64,000 nt of DNA from an uncultured Tenacibaculum sp. (GCA_947504185.1 CANNGJ010000008.1:1-64000), one strand, 5' to 3'; numbered from the stretch's first letter, positions 17,392 to 26,346 are shown. Notes: generated by a model not told the origin, from the sequence alone. Numbers and translations: made by a program.

Positions 17392-18021
17392 TTAAGTCTT
17401 GCTAGTTTTTCTTAAAGCAATGAACCTATTGGTTAAAACGATTATTTCTAATTTGTTTCTATGTGCTATATATTCAATTGTTTCTTTTCGATAAATAAAT
17501 ACATGAGTAGGATCTTTTCTATAAAACCATGAATTAAAATCAATATAATCATTGTATAGCATTGTCATAATAAGTAAGGCTCCGTTGTTATTTAATAACC
17601 TTATAAGTTTGTCAATTTCTGTTTTTGGATTGTAAAAGTGTTCAAAGACTTCACAACTAACAATATAATCGTATGTATTTTTTAATACGTTTTTATTAGG
17701 GGCAAAAAAAGGATCGTATTGTACAATATTATAACCTTCTTTAAGAAGCATGCTAGAAATAACCGGACCTGTTCCGCTTCCAAAATCTAAGCCTTTGTGT
17801 TTTGGTGAAAATTCTTTTATTACATAGTTTGTAATGGGAGAAGTAAATTTTTGATAGCGAACATCATTTATATCATTGTTATGAGCTTCATATCTTGTTT
17901 TTTCTTGGTCTGCTGGTAGATAATACGTTTTATCTTTTACTATTGCTTTGCAAGTATCGCACTCGTAATAATATTCATCTTTTTTATTAGTTAGTTTCGA
18001 ATCGCAAAGTGTACAAATCAT
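17392..18021 (-). CDS. SAM methyltransferase with N-terminal zinc ribbon
   Basis: A 209-residue protein. The first 30 residues have two CxxC pairs (CTLCDSK, CDTCKAI) that probably bind zinc. A class I methyltransferase core follows with GLDFGSGTGPVISSML, NIVQYDPFF and DYIVSCEVFEHFYNPKTEID. Combined zinc-ribbon/methyltransferase proteins of this type act on sugars or small metabolites. It begins 1 bp after the M1 peptidase stop, so both are on one transcript. Substrate unknown. Confidence 0.8.
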   Translation of the reverse strand: MICTLCDSKLTNKKDEYYYECDTCKAIVKDKTYYLPADQEKTRYEAHNNDINDVRYQKFTSPITNYVIKEFSPKHKGLDFGSGTGPVISSMLLKEGYNIVQYDPFFAPNKNVLKNTYDYIVSCEVFEHFYNPKTEIDKLIRLLNNNGALLIMTMLYNDYIDFNSWFYRKDPTHVFIYRKETIEYIAHRNKLEIIVLTNRFIALRKTSKT

Positions 18022-18022
18022 T

Positions 18023-19681
18023 CTAATTAAGATTTTTTTCTAAAACATAATAATTCTCATCAATAGTAATTGAATCAGTATTAATTTTAATATTCTGCCA
18101 ATCTTCTATTGGAGTTATTAACTTTGATTCTCCATCAATAAAAATATTTAAAGGCATACTAAACCCTTTTACAACATTTGTCCAGTGATAAGATAAATTC
18201 CCGTTTTCTAGTTTATATTCAAATACAGGAATTTTTACAGTTCGCAAATATTGATTAAATACTTTGGTTAAGTCTAAACCAGATTCTTGAATAATGTAAC
18301 TTTCAATTTGTTCTGTTGTTACAGTTTTATGATAAAACTCACTGTTTAATCCGCGTAAAATTTGTCGCCATTTTTCATCATCGTTTATCAAAGTTCTAAT
18401 AGTGTGTAGCATATTAGCGCCTTTGTAGTACATATCTCCAGAACCTTCTGAATTCATATCGTACTCTCCGATAATTGGGATGTCGTTTTGAATAGATTTT
18501 CGAGTTCCTATTACATATTCTGAAGCCGCTTTTTTACCGTAATAATAATCTAAAAATAAATTTTCTGAATAAGCAGTAAAGCTTTCATGTATCCACATAT
18601 CTGCAATATCTTTGTTGGTAATGTTATTAGCAAACCATTCGTGCCCTGCTTCGTGAATAATGATAAAATCAAACTTCATTCCCCAGCCAGTTCCAGATAA
18701 ATCTTTACCTAAATATCCGTTTTGATATTTGTTTCCATAAGTAACTGAACTTTGATGCTCCATCCCTAAATACGGAACTTCTACTAGTTTAAATCCATCT
18801 TCATAAAAAGGATATTTTCCAAACCAATGTTCAAAAGCTTTCATCATTTTAGGGGCATCTTTGAATTGTTTTTTAGCCTTCTCTAAATTATCCCGCAATA
18901 CATAATAATCCATATCTAATTCACCATCTTCACCATTATATTTTTCTGAGAAGTATACATAGTCTCCAATGTTAAGGTTTACTCCGTAATTGTTTATCGG
19001 ATTATTTACAAACCAATGATAAGTTGTGGTGTTATCGTTGTGCTGTTCAATTTTTCGTAAACGACCGTTAGAAGCATCCATTAAATGTTTGGGGACACGA
19101 ACGTTTATGGCCATGCTATCTACTTCATCGTACATATGGTCTTTATTTGGCCACCAAACACTGGCACCTAAACCTTGGCAAGAGGTTGCTATAAAATCAT
19201 TTCCATTAGTATCTTTTTTCCAAGAAAAACCACCATCCCAAGGAGCGCGTTTTGCTACTTGTGGTTTTCCTTCATAATATATATCAAGAGAACTTACGGT
19301 TCCTATTTCTTGATTTTCATTTAAATGAATAAAATGAGCATTTCCTTCTGAAACTACTTTTAATTCTTTTTTATTTTGAATTGCTTTTGTGATTTTTAAA
19401 GGAGCTTGTAGGTCAATTTGTAAAATGTTATGAGATTTTAAAACTCTATACTGAACAGTATTTTTTCCTTTAATAAACTTTTTATCAGGAAAAACCTGAA
19501 CGGTTAAATCGTAATATGTTAAATCCCACCAAGACCTTTCAGGGGTAATTGATCCACGTAAAGAATCTTGACGAGTAAAATTATTGCCTTTATCTTGAAA
19601 TAGCGCTTGTTTCTTTTTAGAAACCGTGCAAGCAATTGTTAATGAGAAAAATAAAAAAGCTAGAATAGATTTTCGTAACAT
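18023..19681 (-). CDS. M1 family metallopeptidase lipoprotein
   Basis: A zinc aminopeptidase-like enzyme of 552 residues. The N-terminus is a lipoprotein signal (SLTIAC, Cys18), so it is exported and membrane-anchored. The zinc motif HEAGH (343-347) is followed 18 residues later by the third ligand in WIHESF (E366), the HExxH-x18-E rule of family M1. GMEHQ (306-310) replaces the usual GAMEN substrate-binding motif, common in bacterial exported members. It probably trims peptides in the periplasm or at the surface. The methyltransferase gene follows directly. Confidence 0.9.
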   Translation of the reverse strand: MLRKSILAFLFFSLTIACTVSKKKQALFQDKGNNFTRQDSLRGSITPERSWWDLTYYDLTVQVFPDKKFIKGKNTVQYRVLKSHNILQIDLQAPLKITKAIQNKKELKVVSEGNAHFIHLNENQEIGTVSSLDIYYEGKPQVAKRAPWDGGFSWKKDTNGNDFIATSCQGLGASVWWPNKDHMYDEVDSMAINVRVPKHLMDASNGRLRKIEQHNDNTTTYHWFVNNPINNYGVNLNIGDYVYFSEKYNGEDGELDMDYYVLRDNLEKAKKQFKDAPKMMKAFEHWFGKYPFYEDGFKLVEVPYLGMEHQSSVTYGNKYQNGYLGKDLSGTGWGMKFDFIIIHEAGHEWFANNITNKDIADMWIHESFTAYSENLFLDYYYGKKAASEYVIGTRKSIQNDIPIIGEYDMNSEGSGDMYYKGANMLHTIRTLINDDEKWRQILRGLNSEFYHKTVTTEQIESYIIQESGLDLTKVFNQYLRTVKIPVFEYKLENGNLSYHWTNVVKGFSMPLNIFIDGESKLITPIEDWQNIKINTDSITIDENYYVLEKNLN

Positions 19682-19774
19682 ATTTAAAAGAGGTTGTATC
19701 TAGTTGCTAATATAAGTTTTTAAAGTGTTTTTTTATTGCTGTTAACTTTAGGATATTTGCTTAAAATTAAATTA

Positions 19775-20575
19775 ATGTCAAAAATTGTTTTTATAACAGG
19801 AGCTTCATCAGGAATAGGGAAGTCAATTGCTTTGTATTTGCACGATAAAGGATATGTAGTTTATGGCACGAGTAGAAATCCGGATAAGGTAGATGTTCCT
19901 TTTTCGATGGTTGCTTTAGATGTAACGAAAGAAGAAACAATACAAGAAGCAATTACTGAAGTAGTTAAGAAGGAGGGTAAGATTGATGTGTTGATTAATA
20001 ATGCAGGTAAAGGAATTACTGGTCCGATAGAAGATACGCCAACTGATGAAATGCGAGAGAATTTTAACACCAATTTTTTTGGAGTAATTGACGTTGTTAA
20101 AGCTGTTTTACCACAAATGCGTGCACAAAAATCGGGGTTGATAATTAATACAACTTCAATTGCAGGTTATATGGGCTTGCCTTTTAGAGGGATTTATTCA
20201 GCGAGTAAAGGTGCTTTGGAGCTGGTAACTGAGGCCTTAAGTATGGAGGTGAAAAGTTTCGGGATTAAAGTGGTAAATGTTGCGCCAGGAGATTTTGCAA
20301 CCAATATTGCTTCGGGTAGATATCATACCCCAGTATTTGAAAACTCTGCCTATAAAGAAAAGTACGCAGAGAATTTAGCGTTAATGGATTCGCATGTAGA
20401 TTCAGGTAAAGACCCTATTGTTATGGCGGAAGCTATTTATAAAATTCTTGAAAACAAGAATCCTAAAATTCATTATAAAGTTGGAGCTTTTATGGAAAAG
20501 TTTTCGGTTGTTTTAAAACGAGTTTTACCTGATAAAGTGTATGAAAAACTATTAATGAATCATTATAAGTTGTAA
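19775..20575 (+). CDS. short-chain dehydrogenase/reductase
   Basis: A classical SDR with the cofactor loop TGASSGIG (residues 8-15), NNAG, the catalytic Ser in NTTSIAGYMG and YSASK with the catalytic Tyr and Lys. The start at 19775 (MSKIVFITG) is preferred over the ATG 39 bp upstream because it gives the normal SDR N-terminus; the product then has 266 residues. TSRNPDKV after the second strand suggests NADP(H) preference (Arg). The substrate cannot be predicted. It is divergent from the M1 peptidase gene and lies 66 bp before the transaldolase-like gene. Confidence 0.88.
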   Translation: MSKIVFITGASSGIGKSIALYLHDKGYVVYGTSRNPDKVDVPFSMVALDVTKEETIQEAITEVVKKEGKIDVLINNAGKGITGPIEDTPTDEMRENFNTNFFGVIDVVKAVLPQMRAQKSGLIINTTSIAGYMGLPFRGIYSASKGALELVTEALSMEVKSFGIKVVNVAPGDFATNIASGRYHTPVFENSAYKEKYAENLALMDSHVDSGKDPIVMAEAIYKILENKNPKIHYKVGAFMEKFSVVLKRVLPDKVYEKLLMNHYKL

Positions 20576-20580
20576 ATTTG
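20573..20580 (+). promoter_or_regulatory. candidate -7 box (TAAATTTG) for the transaldolase-like gene
   Basis: An exact TAnnTTTG match overlapping the stop codon of the SDR gene. It would give a leader of about 58 nt before the start at 20642. No clear -33 element is visible, so this is tentative. Confidence 0.4.
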
Positions 20581-20641
20581 CAACGTTTTAGAAAACCTAG
20601 TTTTCAAATTAATATAGACCACAATTTTTAAATTTAGATAG

Positions 20642-21295
20642 ATGAAATTTTTTATTGATACAGCTAACTTAGATCAGATTAGAGAAGCACAAGCTTTAGG
20701 TATTTTAGATGGAGTAACGACAAACCCGTCTTTAATGGCTAAAGAAGGAATTACAGGAGAAGAAAATATTATCAATCATTACAAAGCAATTTGTGATATT
20801 GTTGATGGAGATGTTTCTGCTGAGGTTATTTCAACTGATTTTGAAGGAATGGTCAAAGAAGGTGAAGCGTTAGCTGCTTTAAATCCGCAAATCGTGGTAA
20901 AATTACCAATGATTAAAGATGGTGTTAAAGCATGTAAATATTTCTCTGATAAAGGAATTAAAACAAACGTAACTTTAGTTTTTTCTCCAGGGCAAGCATT
21001 ATTGGCTGCAAAAGCAGGAGCAACATATGTATCTCCGTTTATTGGTCGTTTAGACGATGTTTCTACAGATGGATTAAATTTAATCGAAGAGATTCGTTTA
21101 ATTTTTGATAACTATATGTTCGAAACTCAAATCTTAGCTGCGTCTGTACGTCATACAATGCATATTATTGATTGTGCTAAATTAGGATCTGATGTAATGA
21201 CAGGACCATTAAGTGCTATTGAAGGCTTATTAAAACACCCATTAACTGATATCGGTTTAGCTAAGTTTTTAGCAGATTATAAAAAAGGAAACTAA
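20642..21295 (+). CDS. transaldolase / fructose-6-phosphate aldolase family
   Basis: A 217-residue small transaldolase (TalC/FSA type). Signatures are [34 protein letters not shown] at the N-terminus, the Schiff-base lysine in IVVKLPM and [31 protein letters not shown]. The family carries out either transaldolase exchange in the pentose phosphate pathway or fructose 6-phosphate cleavage; one residue usually decides, and I do not assign it. In Bacteroidota this form usually serves as the transaldolase. It is cytoplasmic and upstream of menD. Confidence 0.9.
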   Translation: MKFFIDTANLDQIREAQALGILDGVTTNPSLMAKEGITGEENIINHYKAICDIVDGDVSAEVISTDFEGMVKEGEALAALNPQIVVKLPMIKDGVKACKYFSDKGIKTNVTLVFSPGQALLAAKAGATYVSPFIGRLDDVSTDGLNLIEEIRLIFDNYMFETQILAASVRHTMHIIDCAKLGSDVMTGPLSAIEGLLKHPLTDIGLAKFLADYKKGN

Positions 21296-21320
21296 CCAAC
21301 ACAATTGGTTTAAGTATATT

Positions 21321-21347
21321 GTCATTCCCGCGAAAGCGGGAATCTCA
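21321..21347. repeat. GTCATT hairpin repeat with ATTCCC-N8-GGGAAT core
   Basis: GTCATT, then stem cccgc / gcggg around a gaaa loop, then AATCTCA. The same frame, GTCATTCC...GGAATCTCA, recurs at 63395-63422. It lies in the leader region of menD, 14 bp before its start. There is no T-run after it, so it is not a normal terminator. Confidence 0.75.
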
Positions 21348-21360
21348 TTTTTAAAAGTTT

Positions 21361-22998
21361 ATGTTCCCAAAAAAAGAACTCGCACAATTAGTAATTTCAG
21401 TATGTCATCAATATAATATTGATACGGTTGTTATATCACCAGGTTCACGAAATGCTCCTTTAACTATTGGGTTTTCAAATCATCCGAGTATAGAAACATT
21501 GAGTGTAGTTGATGAGCGTTGTGCCGCTTTTTTTGCAATGGGAATTGCACAGCAAAAACAAAAACCAGTAGCAATTGTTTGCTCATCTGGTTCTGCATTG
21601 TTGAATTATTATCCAGCGATTGCCGAGGCTTTTTATAGTAATATTCCGTTAGTTGTAATTTCTGCAGATAGACCAAAACATTTGATTGATATTGGGGATG
21701 GACAAACTATCCGTCAAGAAAATGTGTTTGAAAACCATATTTTGTTTTCAGCGAATTTAGTTGAAGGTGAATTAGAAAATAATAAAGAGTTACTGATTGA
21801 ATCTTTGAAAACTTCAATTTATAAAAAAGGCCCTGTACATATTAATGTTCCTTTTGATGAGCCTTTATACGAAACGATTGAAGAGTTAAAGGAATTTAAT
21901 TTTCCTGTTTCAGATGAAAGTAAAACGAAACAGTCTGTAAATTACGACGAGCTGAAATCTATTTGGAGTTCTTCTTCAAAAAAAATGATTTTAGTAGGAA
22001 GTAATTATCCGGATAATGAATTACAGGGTATATTAAATGAAATTGTAAAGGACGAGTCTGTTTTAGTTTTAACAGAGACGACTTCAAATTTATACAATCC
22101 AAAATTTATTAATAGTATAGATAAATTAATTTTTCCTTTAAGTGAGATTGATTTAGAAGAATTACAACCAGAAGTTTTATTGACTTTAGGAGGGATGGTA
22201 ATTTCAAAAAAAATAAAGCAATTTTTAAGAAAGTACCTACCAAAGCATCATTGGCATGTTGATGAATTAAAAGCAATGGATACCTATCATTGTTTGTCTG
22301 AGTTTATTCAAGAAAAACCAAGTGAGTTTTTAAAAGAATTAGAAGGAGAGAAAGAAAGTAATTATCAGAAACTCTGGTTGAATAAAAAAGAAGAAAGAGT
22401 AATAAAACATAATGAGTATTTAGCTAATGTTGAGTATTCAGATTTAAAAGTTTTTGATGCTATTTTAAATCATATCCCTGCTAATTCACAAGTTCAAATA
22501 AGTAATAGCTCAACGATTCGTTATTCTCAGTTATTTGATTTGAATCCGTCATTAAAAGTGTTTTGTAATCGCGGAACGAGCGGAATTGATGGTAGTACAA
22601 GTACTGCTATAGGAGCTGCTTTTGTAAATGAAAGCCCAACAACTTTTATTACAGGGGATTTAAGTTTTTTCTATGATAGTAATGCTTTATGGAATGCAAA
22701 TATTCCGAAGAGTTTTAGACTTATCATTTTAAACAATGCTGGAGGTGGAATTTTTAGATTTATTCCTGGGCCATCAACTACAAACGCAACAGACTATTTT
22801 GAAACTCCACATAATTTAACAGCGGAACATTTAGCTAAAATGTATGGGTTTGATTATGTTGCTGTTTCAAATTTAAAAGCGTTGAAAAAAGGGTTAAGTG
22901 ATTTTTATTCAGAATCAGCTCAACCAAAAATAATGGAGATTTTTACTCCAAAAGAAATAAATGACGTAGTTTTAAAGAACTATTTTAAAAATTTATAA
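21361..22998 (+). CDS. menD: MenD, SEPHCHC synthase
   Basis: A thiamine-diphosphate enzyme joining isochorismate and 2-oxoglutarate to give 2-succinyl-5-enolpyruvyl-6-hydroxy-3-cyclohexene-1-carboxylate in menaquinone synthesis. It has 545 residues: an N-terminal Pyr domain (VVISPGSRNAPLTIGF, then VVDERCAAFFAMGIAQ with the catalytic glutamate), a central domain, and a C-terminal PP domain with GTSGIDGSTSTAIGAA and TGDLSFFYDSNALWN. These are standard MenD motifs. Its isochorismate supplier MenF is at about 60 kb. The next gene follows after 1 bp. Confidence 0.95.
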   Translation: MFPKKELAQLVISVCHQYNIDTVVISPGSRNAPLTIGFSNHPSIETLSVVDERCAAFFAMGIAQQKQKPVAIVCSSGSALLNYYPAIAEAFYSNIPLVVISADRPKHLIDIGDGQTIRQENVFENHILFSANLVEGELENNKELLIESLKTSIYKKGPVHINVPFDEPLYETIEELKEFNFPVSDESKTKQSVNYDELKSIWSSSSKKMILVGSNYPDNELQGILNEIVKDESVLVLTETTSNLYNPKFINSIDKLIFPLSEIDLEELQPEVLLTLGGMVISKKIKQFLRKYLPKHHWHVDELKAMDTYHCLSEFIQEKPSEFLKELEGEKESNYQKLWLNKKEERVIKHNEYLANVEYSDLKVFDAILNHIPANSQVQISNSSTIRYSQLFDLNPSLKVFCNRGTSGIDGSTSTAIGAAFVNESPTTFITGDLSFFYDSNALWNANIPKSFRLIILNNAGGGIFRFIPGPSTTNATDYFETPHNLTAEHLAKMYGFDYVAVSNLKALKKGLSDFYSESAQPKIMEIFTPKEINDVVLKNYFKNL

Positions 22999-22999
22999 A

Positions 23000-23413
23000 A
23001 TGGAATTACAAGAAGGAGATCAAGTAGATTTAGTGATAGGTCATCAAACGAACTTGGGTTATACAGTTTTAATTAACGAAGAGTTTGAGGCTTTGCTATA
23101 TAATAGTGATATTTTTAAAGATATAGAAGAAGGTTCTCGTACCATTGGTTATGTTAAAAAAGTAAGAGAAGATGGAAAAGTAGATGTTTCATTACGCCCT
23201 CAAGGTTTTAGAAATGTAATTGATGAAGATGCAAATACTGTACTTAGAAAACTAGAAGAAAAAGGGTTTTTAATGTTGACAGATAAAAGTTCACCAGAGT
23301 CGATTAAGTTTCGATTACAAATGAGTAAAAAAGCATTTAAAAGAGCTATTGGTAATTTGTATAAAGAGAAATTAATCGAGCTACAAGAAGATAGAATTGT
23401 GTTAATAGGATAA
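23000..23413 (+). CDS. short CvfB-like S1 / winged-helix RNA-binding protein
   Basis: A 137-residue protein. Residues about 3-68 form an S1-like RNA-binding domain (VDLVIGHQTNLGYTVLINEEFEALLY, GYVKKVREDGKVDVSLRP); residues about 75-136 form a winged helix (VLRKLEEKGFLMLTDKSSPE, MSKKAFKRAIGNLYKEKLIEL). This is the C-terminal half of CvfB/YitL proteins, which normally have about 280 residues and further S1 domains; here the N-terminal half is absent. It is coupled to menD (1-bp gap), an order I recall from other Flavobacteriaceae. The start is fixed by the adjacent menD stop. Role unknown. Confidence 0.78.
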   Translation: MELQEGDQVDLVIGHQTNLGYTVLINEEFEALLYNSDIFKDIEEGSRTIGYVKKVREDGKVDVSLRPQGFRNVIDEDANTVLRKLEEKGFLMLTDKSSPESIKFRLQMSKKAFKRAIGNLYKEKLIELQEDRIVLIG

Positions 23414-23447
23414 AAAAAGTGCTACTAAATTTAGTAGCACTTTTTTT
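23412..23447. terminator. bidirectional terminator between convergent genes
   Basis: A perfect 36-bp palindrome: seven A's, gtgctactaaa, its complement and seven T's. It overlaps the stop codon of the S1/winged-helix gene and lies 12 bp past the esterase-fold gene, so it serves both. Confidence 0.9.
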
Positions 23448-23459
23448 ATAATCAGATTA

Positions 23460-24707
23460 TTAATTGTCATCTTTTTTATCCTCCTCTTCATCTTCATTGT
23501 CGTCCGGAGTGTCTTCAATAATTTCTTCTTCCTTAGGTTGACTTCCTTTTAAATCGTTTACACGTTTTATGTTTTCGTAAAAGGCATCAGCATTAGGATT
23601 TGAGGGATCCATTTTACCATAAGCAGCTTTGTAATAAAAATCTGCTTTCTCATAATCTTTACCTAACTCGTAATATTTACCAACATAAAAATCTCCAATA
23701 TGAGAATCTGGATATTTTATCATTACAAAATCTCCAAGAACTCTTAAGTAATCACCATCTTGCTGATCCATTACAATTCCTTCAATAGCAAAAATATCAT
23801 CTAAACGAACATTTAAATTTGCTCCATATAAATACTGAATGTCTAAATATTTTTGTTCAACATATTTAATAGCCTGTAAAGGCTCTAAGTCTTTAATATT
23901 AGTTTCAAACTCTTGTTTGGTGATTTTAGAGTATAAGGCAAACATTTTTGCAAATGCCCTTGGAATTGTTTCTCCGATGATTGATAAATAGTTTGGAGCA
24001 TTTTTAAATTTATCAAAAGTAATGTGTAGGTTTTTTGCATCAAAAGAAGATAGATATGTTCCTATTTCGTTAAATTGATTACCTTGTTTTTCGCTAATGT
24101 ATTTTTTACTATTACTAGCATAAATAAAATATGAGTTATCAAGAGAGCCTAATCTGCTTAAAGAGTACGACTCTATCATGCTTCCGCTAAATTGAGTAAA
24201 ATCTGGAGTGATACATATAAATGAGTTGAAAACAGGTTCAGTATCCTTTAAGTAATAAGTGCTAAAGTTTGCAGCTTTACCCTCTCCAACAATTGTCATG
24301 AAAGGAGAAGTTTTATAAGTTCCTTCCATGTAAGGAATCAGATCTCTCTTTATAAAGTTATAAAACTTGGTAGCACTACTAGTAAGTGCATTATTAGATG
24401 GAATGATTGAAACGTCTTTTGTATAGGTATCTTTCATATTTATACCAACCACAATTTGTTTAGGTGCTTTGTCTACATTGGCATATAATTTTGCGTTTCC
24501 AACATATAGATCAAAAAGATATTGATCACCTAACACAATAGCTAGCGGATAACTTGCAGTTTCATCTTTGTCGTAACCTTCCGGTATGTAGATTTTAACT
24601 TGCCTTTCTCCATTTAACTCTTTTGAATCAATACTCTCAACAATTGTTTTTTGAGAAAAAAGACTAGTGCTTATTAGTAATACAAATAAAAAATATCGTT
24701 GCTTCAT
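23460..24707 (-). CDS. exported esterase-fold protein lacking the catalytic residues
   Basis: A 415-residue protein with a signal peptide (MKQRYFLFVLLISTSLFSQ). Residues about 25-260 follow the esterase D / enterochelin esterase fold (VKIYIPEGYDKDETASYPLAIVLGD, KFYNFIKRDLIPYMEGTY). At the nucleophile elbow, where the family has GxSxG, it has GEGKA (141-145), and the expected histidine region reads APNYLSIIGETIPRAF with Tyr in its place. It is probably not a hydrolase. A TPR-like pair follows (HIGDFYVGKYYELGKDYEKADFYYKAAYG), then a very acidic tail rich in Glu and Asp. A binding or scaffold role outside the cell membrane is inferred. Confidence 0.8.
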   Translation of the reverse strand: MKQRYFLFVLLISTSLFSQKTIVESIDSKELNGERQVKIYIPEGYDKDETASYPLAIVLGDQYLFDLYVGNAKLYANVDKAPKQIVVGINMKDTYTKDVSIIPSNNALTSSATKFYNFIKRDLIPYMEGTYKTSPFMTIVGEGKAANFSTYYLKDTEPVFNSFICITPDFTQFSGSMIESYSLSRLGSLDNSYFIYASNSKKYISEKQGNQFNEIGTYLSSFDAKNLHITFDKFKNAPNYLSIIGETIPRAFAKMFALYSKITKQEFETNIKDLEPLQAIKYVEQKYLDIQYLYGANLNVRLDDIFAIEGIVMDQQDGDYLRVLGDFVMIKYPDSHIGDFYVGKYYELGKDYEKADFYYKAAYGKMDPSNPNADAFYENIKRVNDLKGSQPKEEEIIEDTPDDNEDEEEDKKDDN

Positions 24708-24728
24708 AAGGGATTATATTATATCGTT

Positions 24729-24736
24729 CAAATATA
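24729..24736 (-). promoter_or_regulatory. -7 box (TATATTTG) for the esterase-fold gene
   Basis: An exact TAnnTTTG on the minus strand, about 22 bp upstream of the start at 24707. It is back to back with the menB box 26 bp away. Confidence 0.6.
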
Positions 24737-24761
24737 AAAAAGAAAAATAAAGTTATTATGT

Positions 24762-24769
24762 TATTTTTG
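24762..24769 (+). promoter_or_regulatory. -7 box (TATTTTTG) for menB
   Basis: An exact TAnnTTTG match on the plus strand, 32 bp upstream of the menB start, so menB has its own promoter apart from menD. Confidence 0.6.
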
Positions 24770-24801
24770 TGCTACTAAATTAACGACAATATTTTAAAAT
24801 T

Positions 24802-25641
24802 ATGATACAACCTCAATGGAAAGTTGCCAAAGAGTATGAAGATATTACATATAAGAAGTCGCATAACGTGGCTAGAATAGCATTTAACCGACCAAATGTT
24901 CGTAATGCATTTCGTCCACATACTACATCAGAGTTGCTAGATGCTTTTCAAGATGCACATGAGGATACGAATATCGGAGTTGTATTATTATCTGCCGAAG
25001 GACCTTCTACTAAAGATGGTGTTTGGAGTTTTTGTTCAGGGGGAGACCAAAATGCTCGTGGACATCAAGGGTATGTAGGTAAAGATGGATATCATCGCTT
25101 AAATATATTAGAGGTACAACGATTAATTCGTTTTATGCCAAAGGCTGTAATTTGCGTGGTTCCAGGATGGGCAGTAGGAGGCGGACATAGTTTACATGTT
25201 ACTTGCGATTTAACATTAGCAAGTAAAGAACATGCTATTTTTAAGCAAACAGATGCAGATGTAACGTCGTTTGATGCAGGATATGGATCAGCATATTTAG
25301 CTAAAATGGTAGGTCAGAAAAAAGCACGTGAGATTTTCTTTTTAGGAAGAAACTATTCTGCGCAAGAAGCATATGAAATGGGAATGGTAAATGCCGTAGT
25401 ACCACATGATGAGCTAGAGCAAACAGCTTTTGATTGGGCACAAGAAATATTAGCTAAATCGCCAACTTCTATTAAGATGTTAAAGTTTGCAATGAATTTA
25501 ACTGATGACGGAATGGTAGGTCAGCAAGTATTTGCTGGTGAGGTAACTCGTTTAGCATATATGACAGATGAAGCTAAAGAAGGGCGTGATGCTTTCTTAG
25601 AAAAACGTAAACCTAATTTTCCAAAAACTTGGATACCTTAA
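24802..25641 (+). CDS. menB: MenB, 1,4-dihydroxy-2-naphthoyl-CoA synthase
   Basis: A crotonase-fold enzyme that closes the naphthoquinone ring of menaquinone from o-succinylbenzoyl-CoA. It has 279 residues with the family signatures VRNAFRPHTTSELLDAF, SFCSGGDQNARG (oxyanion hole and substrate loop), VPGWAVGGGHSLHVTCDLTLAS and DAGYGSAYLAKMVGQ, and the C-terminal FLEKRKPNFP seen in MenB. Its product is taken up by the DHNA-CoA thioesterase-like protein encoded at about 61.7 kb. It is transcribed from its own promoter. Confidence 0.95.
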   Translation: MIQPQWKVAKEYEDITYKKSHNVARIAFNRPNVRNAFRPHTTSELLDAFQDAHEDTNIGVVLLSAEGPSTKDGVWSFCSGGDQNARGHQGYVGKDGYHRLNILEVQRLIRFMPKAVICVVPGWAVGGGHSLHVTCDLTLASKEHAIFKQTDADVTSFDAGYGSAYLAKMVGQKKAREIFFLGRNYSAQEAYEMGMVNAVVPHDELEQTAFDWAQEILAKSPTSIKMLKFAMNLTDDGMVGQQVFAGEVTRLAYMTDEAKEGRDAFLEKRKPNFPKTWIP

Positions 25642-25656
25642 AATTAAATTAATTTA

Positions 25657-25722
25657 GTCATTACGAGGAAGAATAACGAAGTAATCTTATCATAAAGATT
25701 GCTTCACTTTGTTCGCAATGAC
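25657..25722. repeat. GTCATT-bounded imperfect inverted repeat (copy 2)
   Basis: A left arm 25657-25687 (starting gtcattacgagg) and a right arm 25696-25722 (ending cgcaatgac) with the same layout as the element at 12502-12564; the right arms match at 24 of 27 positions. It fills the gap between menB and the next gene. An ATG inside it (25699) is in frame with that gene but is unlikely to be its start. Confidence 0.8.
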
Positions 25723-25737
25723 GTTTTGTTTTATAGA

Positions 25738-26346
25738 ATGAAGATTATTTGTATTGGGCGTAATTACGCAAAACATATCGAAGAATTAGCAAATGAGAAA
25801 CCAGAGAGTCCTGTTGTTTTTTTAAAACCAGATTCATCGATTCTTCCTAAAAAAATGCCTTTTTTTATACCGCCTTTTTCTAATGATGTACATTATGAAG
25901 TTGAGGTATTAGTAAAGATTAATAAGGTGGGTAAGCACATCTCATCAAAGTTTGCACATAAATATTACGATACTGTCGGTTTAGGAATCGATTTTACAGC
26001 TCGTGATGTGCAAGCAAAATGTAAAGAAAAAGGATTACCATGGGAAAAAGCAAAAGCCTTTGATGGTAGTGCTATTATTGGTGAATTTTATCCAAAAGAA
26101 GAATTTGATTTAGAGAATTTATCTTTTCAGTTGCAAAAAAACGATGAAGTTGTTCAAGATGGAAATACATCAGGAATGTTATGGAAGATTGATGAGTTAA
26201 TTAGTTATGTATCTCAGTATTTCACTTTAAAAAAGGGAGATGTAATTTTTACAGGTACACCAGCAGGAGTTGGTAAAATAGAAGAGAACGATGTCTTAAC
26301 AGGAATTATTGAAGGAAGACAATCATTTCAAATAAAAGTAAAATAA
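25738..26346 (+). CDS. fumarylacetoacetate hydrolase family protein
   Basis: A 203-residue protein of the FAH fold (acylpyruvase / 2-hydroxyhepta-2,4-diene-1,7-dioate isomerase type). The start at 25738 gives the usual MKIICIGRNYAKHIEELAN; the ATG 39 bp upstream is inside a repeat. Metal ligands are seen in DVHYEVEVLVKINKVGKHI (the family E-x-E) and in LGIDFTARDVQ. It continues through KAFDGSAIIGEF and IFTGTPAGVGKI. The members cleave C-C bonds in acylpyruvates or decarboxylate oxaloacetate; which applies here is unknown. It has its own terminator. Confidence 0.88.
   Translation: MKIICIGRNYAKHIEELANEKPESPVVFLKPDSSILPKKMPFFIPPFSNDVHYEVEVLVKINKVGKHISSKFAHKYYDTVGLGIDFTARDVQAKCKEKGLPWEKAKAFDGSAIIGEFYPKEEFDLENLSFQLQKNDEVVQDGNTSGMLWKIDELISYVSQYFTLKKGDVIFTGTPAGVGKIEENDVLTGIIEGRQSFQIKVK

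Noticed and set aside
25699..25737. ATG at 25699 as start of the FAH-family gene
   Set aside because: It lies in the palindromic repeat; the family N-terminus begins at 25738.
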